A stretch of 64,000 nt of DNA from CAYUST01 sp964447535. Its GTDB lineage: Bacteria > Patescibacteriota > Gracilibacteria > Absconditabacterales > Absconditicoccaceae. Shown piece by piece: positions 61,399-64,000 of the stretch (positions within the stretch are counted from its first letter, which is position 1; the number at the start of each line of letters is the position of its first letter). A program made the translations under genes and the position numbers. Under the pieces are notes generated by a model. That model was given only the letters and a program-made list of their open reading frames with translations, was not told where the DNA came from and searched no databases. The stretch is from positions 1 to 64,000 of the forward strand of contig CAYUST010000004.1 of assembly GCA_964447535.1 (NCBI GenBank), given 5' to 3'.

Positions 61399-62282
61399 TG
61401 TTCTTCTTCAATTCTTTGATCACCTTGTCGTTTTTTGAGGGTGAGGAAATAGTAATGATCGGTAGATCATACCTTGTACATATGACGAACTCTTGCTTCA
61501 TCGAAATCTGGTCTGTTGAACAGATCCATAGGCAGATAGTATTGCTCAATGAAAAATTGCGTGGGTTGCAGCGCAAAGAGTTGTTCTTTATCAAAACTGC
61601 GTACTTCAAATTGTCTTTCATATTCTATGGCTGGTGAACCAAGGAGAGATAGTATAGCGTTGCTCGCAGCCTGTTTTTTGGCTTCGAAGGTGTACTTTTC
61701 TCAGGTAGAGGGGTGTGTGTTGCTGACGAAAAATTGTTTCCCATGATAGTGATCATATGCCTGCAATACGTTGTCTTCAACAGTTCTCGCTGCTTCGATG
61801 GTATTTTCCGTCCTTGCAGTATTGTTTTCCGTGGTATAAAATTCTTCTGCGCCATATGCAGCTGTCTGCAATAAAACAGCTCCACCGTATCGATTGAGTA
61901 CTTCAGGAAGAGTAAGTTGGTATGCTGAGAGCACCTCGGTATAGGTCGCTTCATCTACATATGCTAGGTTATCAACCAGGCCTCTATCACACAAGATGAC
62001 TGATTTCTCCGGGCGTCAGCGACGAGTAATTTCTTCTTGGATCTCCTTTTCGTGGAGGAGTTGTTGTTCGACAATGTTTTTTTGAAATTCTTTGAGTGGT
62101 GTGCCATATTTGGGATGAATGCCTTTTGACTCTAAGTACGTAGCCATTTCTGGAACCGTATAGACATCATATCCTTGCTGGAGTAATATTTCAATCAAGT
62201 CGGGGAGTATCGAAGACTTTCCACCACACGGCCCTCATGAAATCACCAAAGGTTTGACGCGCTGCTGTGTACCTGTTTCCAT
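61399..62282 (-). CDS. AAA_28-type ATPase with CYTH-like domain, 3' end in gap
   Basis: About 294 residues seen. Walker A ISGGPCGGKSS (residues 14-24, first Gly TGA) opens a NadR-like P-loop kinase domain with YTVPEMATYLESKG and VILCDRGLVDNLAY (Walker B/DxxR). A second part matches CYTH/triphosphate-tunnel domains: IEYERQFEV, IEQYYL, ARVRHMYKVG, YYFLTLKK. The AAA_28 family contains the ribosylnicotinamide kinase of NadR, and the neighbours are NAD genes, but the CYTH combination is a different branch, so the substrate is uncertain. Confidence 0.78.
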
Positions 62283-62348
62283 AGCACGTGAAAAGTTAAA
62301 AACTAACATATCTTAAGCACTTAAAACTCCTTTGCAAGTCAATGCACC

Positions 62349-63359
62349 TTAATCGTGATAAGTCTCTAGGATAATCGGTTTGTGGTGCACGAATGCCCAC
62401 TCACTTGGTTCAATGGCGAGGAGTTGCTCCTTGGAAAATCGTGCTTTGCTCAGTGCATCATCTGCTGCCTCCGGTATCCCACCCGTAATTCTGCCTTCAA
62501 AAGGAAAGGAGATAATATGTCGACGAGGATCTTGTTTGGGATCATCTCTATAGCCGAGACTTTTGATCACTTCGATGGCGAAGGTTCCTCTCTTGGCGGT
62601 CTTGCCTGAAATCTCAATAGGAGATGCTTTGTTCTTTCCACCCAGTTCTTCACAGCCTTCTCTCAAAGCACCTTGGAGTGCTGTCTCACCATAGTCGAGT
62701 ATGCCTCCAGGAAGTGCTCGTCCTAGCGGCGGATATTTTCTTTGAATCAACAAGACGCGATCATCAGCATCTTTGAGCACCAGATCCACCGCATTTTTTG
62801 GTTTCTTCACTTCTGGTCCAAAGATTTTTTCAAGTTTTTCTTGTGCGTGCAATTCATCTAGGGTGAGGAGTGTGGTGGGATGCAAATATTTGTTGAGCAC
62901 CAGCCAATCTTTTTGCATAATTGCATTCCTGATGATCGTGCCTCTCGTGTTCACTCTGGTCTCGGGAGTAATATGTTGTTTATCTGCAAAGAGTGTTTTG
63001 AGATAGTCATTATCTGAGACGAGATAGTAGAAATCATCAAGTTCTTGATCTATTTGATTGCGTCGCAAGGCATTGTTGTTGAGATCGGTGAGATAGTAGA
63101 TGCTGCATTTATCGAGCAATCACTCTGCCTGAAGCACATCCATGAGCATCTTTTTTCTTTCTTCAGCAGAAAAAGGATTATCATCCGTATCTTTTTTGTC
63201 TGCGGATCAGATACCGATCAGTAATTTTTTGATGCCGCTCTGAAAAGCTTGCTTGATAGCATCGACATGTCACAGATGGAGCGGTTGCATGCGTGCTACT
63301 CGCAAAGCAGTTTCTGCGGGAGTAGCTTGTACCGTTGCGGTGTGGTGGAGGAGAGACAT
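62349..63359 (-). CDS. bifunctional NMN adenylyltransferase / Nudix hydrolase
   Basis: 336 residues. N-terminal nucleotidyltransferase: ARMQPLHLGHVDAIKQA with HxGH (Gly30 is TGA), LLIGIGSADK (second TGA) and NPFSAEERKKM, the NMNAT signature. C-terminal Nudix domain with the box GILDYGETALQGALREGCEE. Fused NMNAT-Nudix proteins are known from Francisella and Synechocystis, where the Nudix part hydrolyses ADP-ribose. The fusion links NAD formation with disposal of its breakdown product. nadE lies just upstream on the same strand. Confidence 0.9.
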
Positions 63360-63392
63360 CAAATATACAAATAAACAAGTAAACAAAGTGCA

Positions 63393-63497
63393 AATAATCC
63401 CCCGTCACTCACTTCGTGAGTGCCACCCCCTTTCTTAAAGGGGGAACAAGTGAGGGCAACACGTTTCCTGGATCCTTCGGCTTTGCCTCAGGATGAC
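63393..63497. repeat. two intergenic repeats in series
   Basis: First a GC-rich palindromic unit (AATAATCCCCC, inner CACCCCCTTTCTTAAAGGGGG region), then GATCCTTCGG...CCTCAGGATGAC, the inverse of the repeat at 23007. They fill the space between nadE and the NMNAT-Nudix gene. Confidence 0.65.
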
Positions 63498-63503
63498 ATG
63501 AGA

Positions 63504-64000
63504 TTACCCATAGACAATCGGATACAACCTGCCACCACCTCCTACGGAAGGTGATTTGAGCTTGATGACGGTGGGGGATTGTTTTCTTTTGAACTCATTT
63601 CTGTCTGTATTTTTGAGATATACAGCGACTTCTTCTGGGGTGAGATTGTGTGTATGAGCAACCTCATCTGCGTCTTCACCGTTAAAAAGAGCATCGATAC
63701 CTTCACAGACACCAGGACGGAAATAATCGAAAGGATCTCTTTGATTATCGGTGAGTTCAGCTGATGCTATTCTATCGATGATCTCTTGTGGAATAATATC
63801 CCGACCAGTGATTATATTGATATAGTTCGCTAGTCCATACACTTCCGTTTTCAACAGATCTCCAATGATAGACATGAAACCAATGGTGTCGCCATAGATC
63901 GTAGCATAGCCTTGAGCAATTTCGGTTCTATTGGAGTTGTTTACAACGACGCCTCCACACATCCTGGAGAGGGTCATCAGTTTCAATCCTCTCACTTGTG
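63504..64000 (-). CDS. nadE: NAD synthetase, C-terminal part (5' end beyond window)
   Basis: At least 164 residues. LKLMTLSRMCGGVVVNNSNR, TEIAQGYATIYGDTIGFMSI and DLLKTEVYGLANYIN are the ammonia/glutamine NAD synthetase core (TxNxSExxxGYxTxYGD). IPQEIIDRIASAELTDNQRDPFDYF is the conserved PSAEL loop region, here ASAEL. It amidates NAAD to NAD. No TGA in the visible part. Whether an N-terminal glutaminase domain exists cannot be seen. Confidence 0.93.
   Translation of the reverse strand, partial: QVRGLKLMTLSRMCGGVVVNNSNRTEIAQGYATIYGDTIGFMSIIGDLLKTEVYGLANYINIITGRDIIPQEIIDRIASAELTDNQRDPFDYFRPGVCEGIDALFNGEDADEVAHTHNLTPEEVAVYLKNTDRNEFKRKQSPTVIKLKSPSVGGGGRLYPIVYG

Noticed and set aside
1683..63359. 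Reading the many TGA as true stops, frameshifts or pseudogene lesions
   Set aside because: They fall in frame at conserved Gly positions in housekeeping genes on both strands; decay could not do this.
1683..63359. TGA as tryptophan (code 4) or selenocysteine
   Set aside because: TGG is used normally for Trp, the TGA columns are Gly in the families, and no SECIS-like context is needed or seen.
1..64000. tRNA or rRNA genes
   Set aside because: I looked for T-loop GGTTCRA patterns with matching stems and for conserved rRNA segments and found none; a covariance search would be the decisive test.

Overview
The window reads as a scaffold from a candidate-phyla bacterium that translates UGA as glycine (genetic code 25), the code known from Absconditabacteria (SR1) and Gracilibacteria (BD1-5). 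Under the standard code most long genes break at TGA. Read as Gly, they become full-length, and many of the TGA codons fall on invariant glycines: HxGH of the cytidylyltransferase and of NMNAT, KTG of the PBP, DxGxG of the histidine kinase, LGADDY of the response regulator, GHNPG of SixA, MGCPSP of Dus, and sites in RsmH and GatB. Only TAA and TAG behave as stops. I cannot separate SR1 from BD1-5 on this sequence. Five runs of 100 N mark scaffold joins. I saw no rRNA, tRNA, CRISPR array or insertion sequence.

Layout. Positions 1-8000 hold a small Cys-rich anchored protein, dinD, an ABC-F ATPase, a class B penicillin-binding protein, a DsbA-like protein lacking CxxC, and a RecB-family Fe-S nuclease. 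Positions 8000-18800 hold a first surface-glycan block: glycosyltransferases (GT2, GT4), polytopic membrane proteins, a flippase with a methyltransferase, and a TPR protein. Positions 18800-29500 are mixed housekeeping: secreted proteins, pyrE, DsbA, 5-formyl-THF cyclo-ligase, topA, dnaJ, and a SixA/CHAD pair. Positions 29700-34300 are all minus strand: a three-gene membrane cassette, then histidine kinase, small exported repeat protein and response regulator. An SLH-like acidic surface protein follows at 34489.

Positions 35700-48600 hold a second, larger glycan/lipid block: GT2 and GT4 enzymes, a TupA-like ATP-grasp protein, a CDP-alcohol phosphatidyltransferase with its cytidylyltransferase, two very large membrane proteins and a flippase. 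Positions 48850-50500 hold a second membrane cassette resembling the first. Positions 50500-64000 hold nusA-gatB, a three-gene locus of unknown function on the minus strand, rsmH with an ftsL-like gene, dus, htpX, and an NAD block (AAA/CYTH ATPase, NMNAT-Nudix fusion, nadE).

The two glycan blocks, two flippases, SLH protein and PBP together describe construction of a peptidoglycan-containing envelope with an elaborate surface polymer. Palindromic intergenic repeats of several families separate the operons and sometimes carry the stop codons of the flanking genes. Promoters, where visible, resemble TTGCAA - 16 bp - TATAAT, and most starts have no Shine-Dalgarno sequence.
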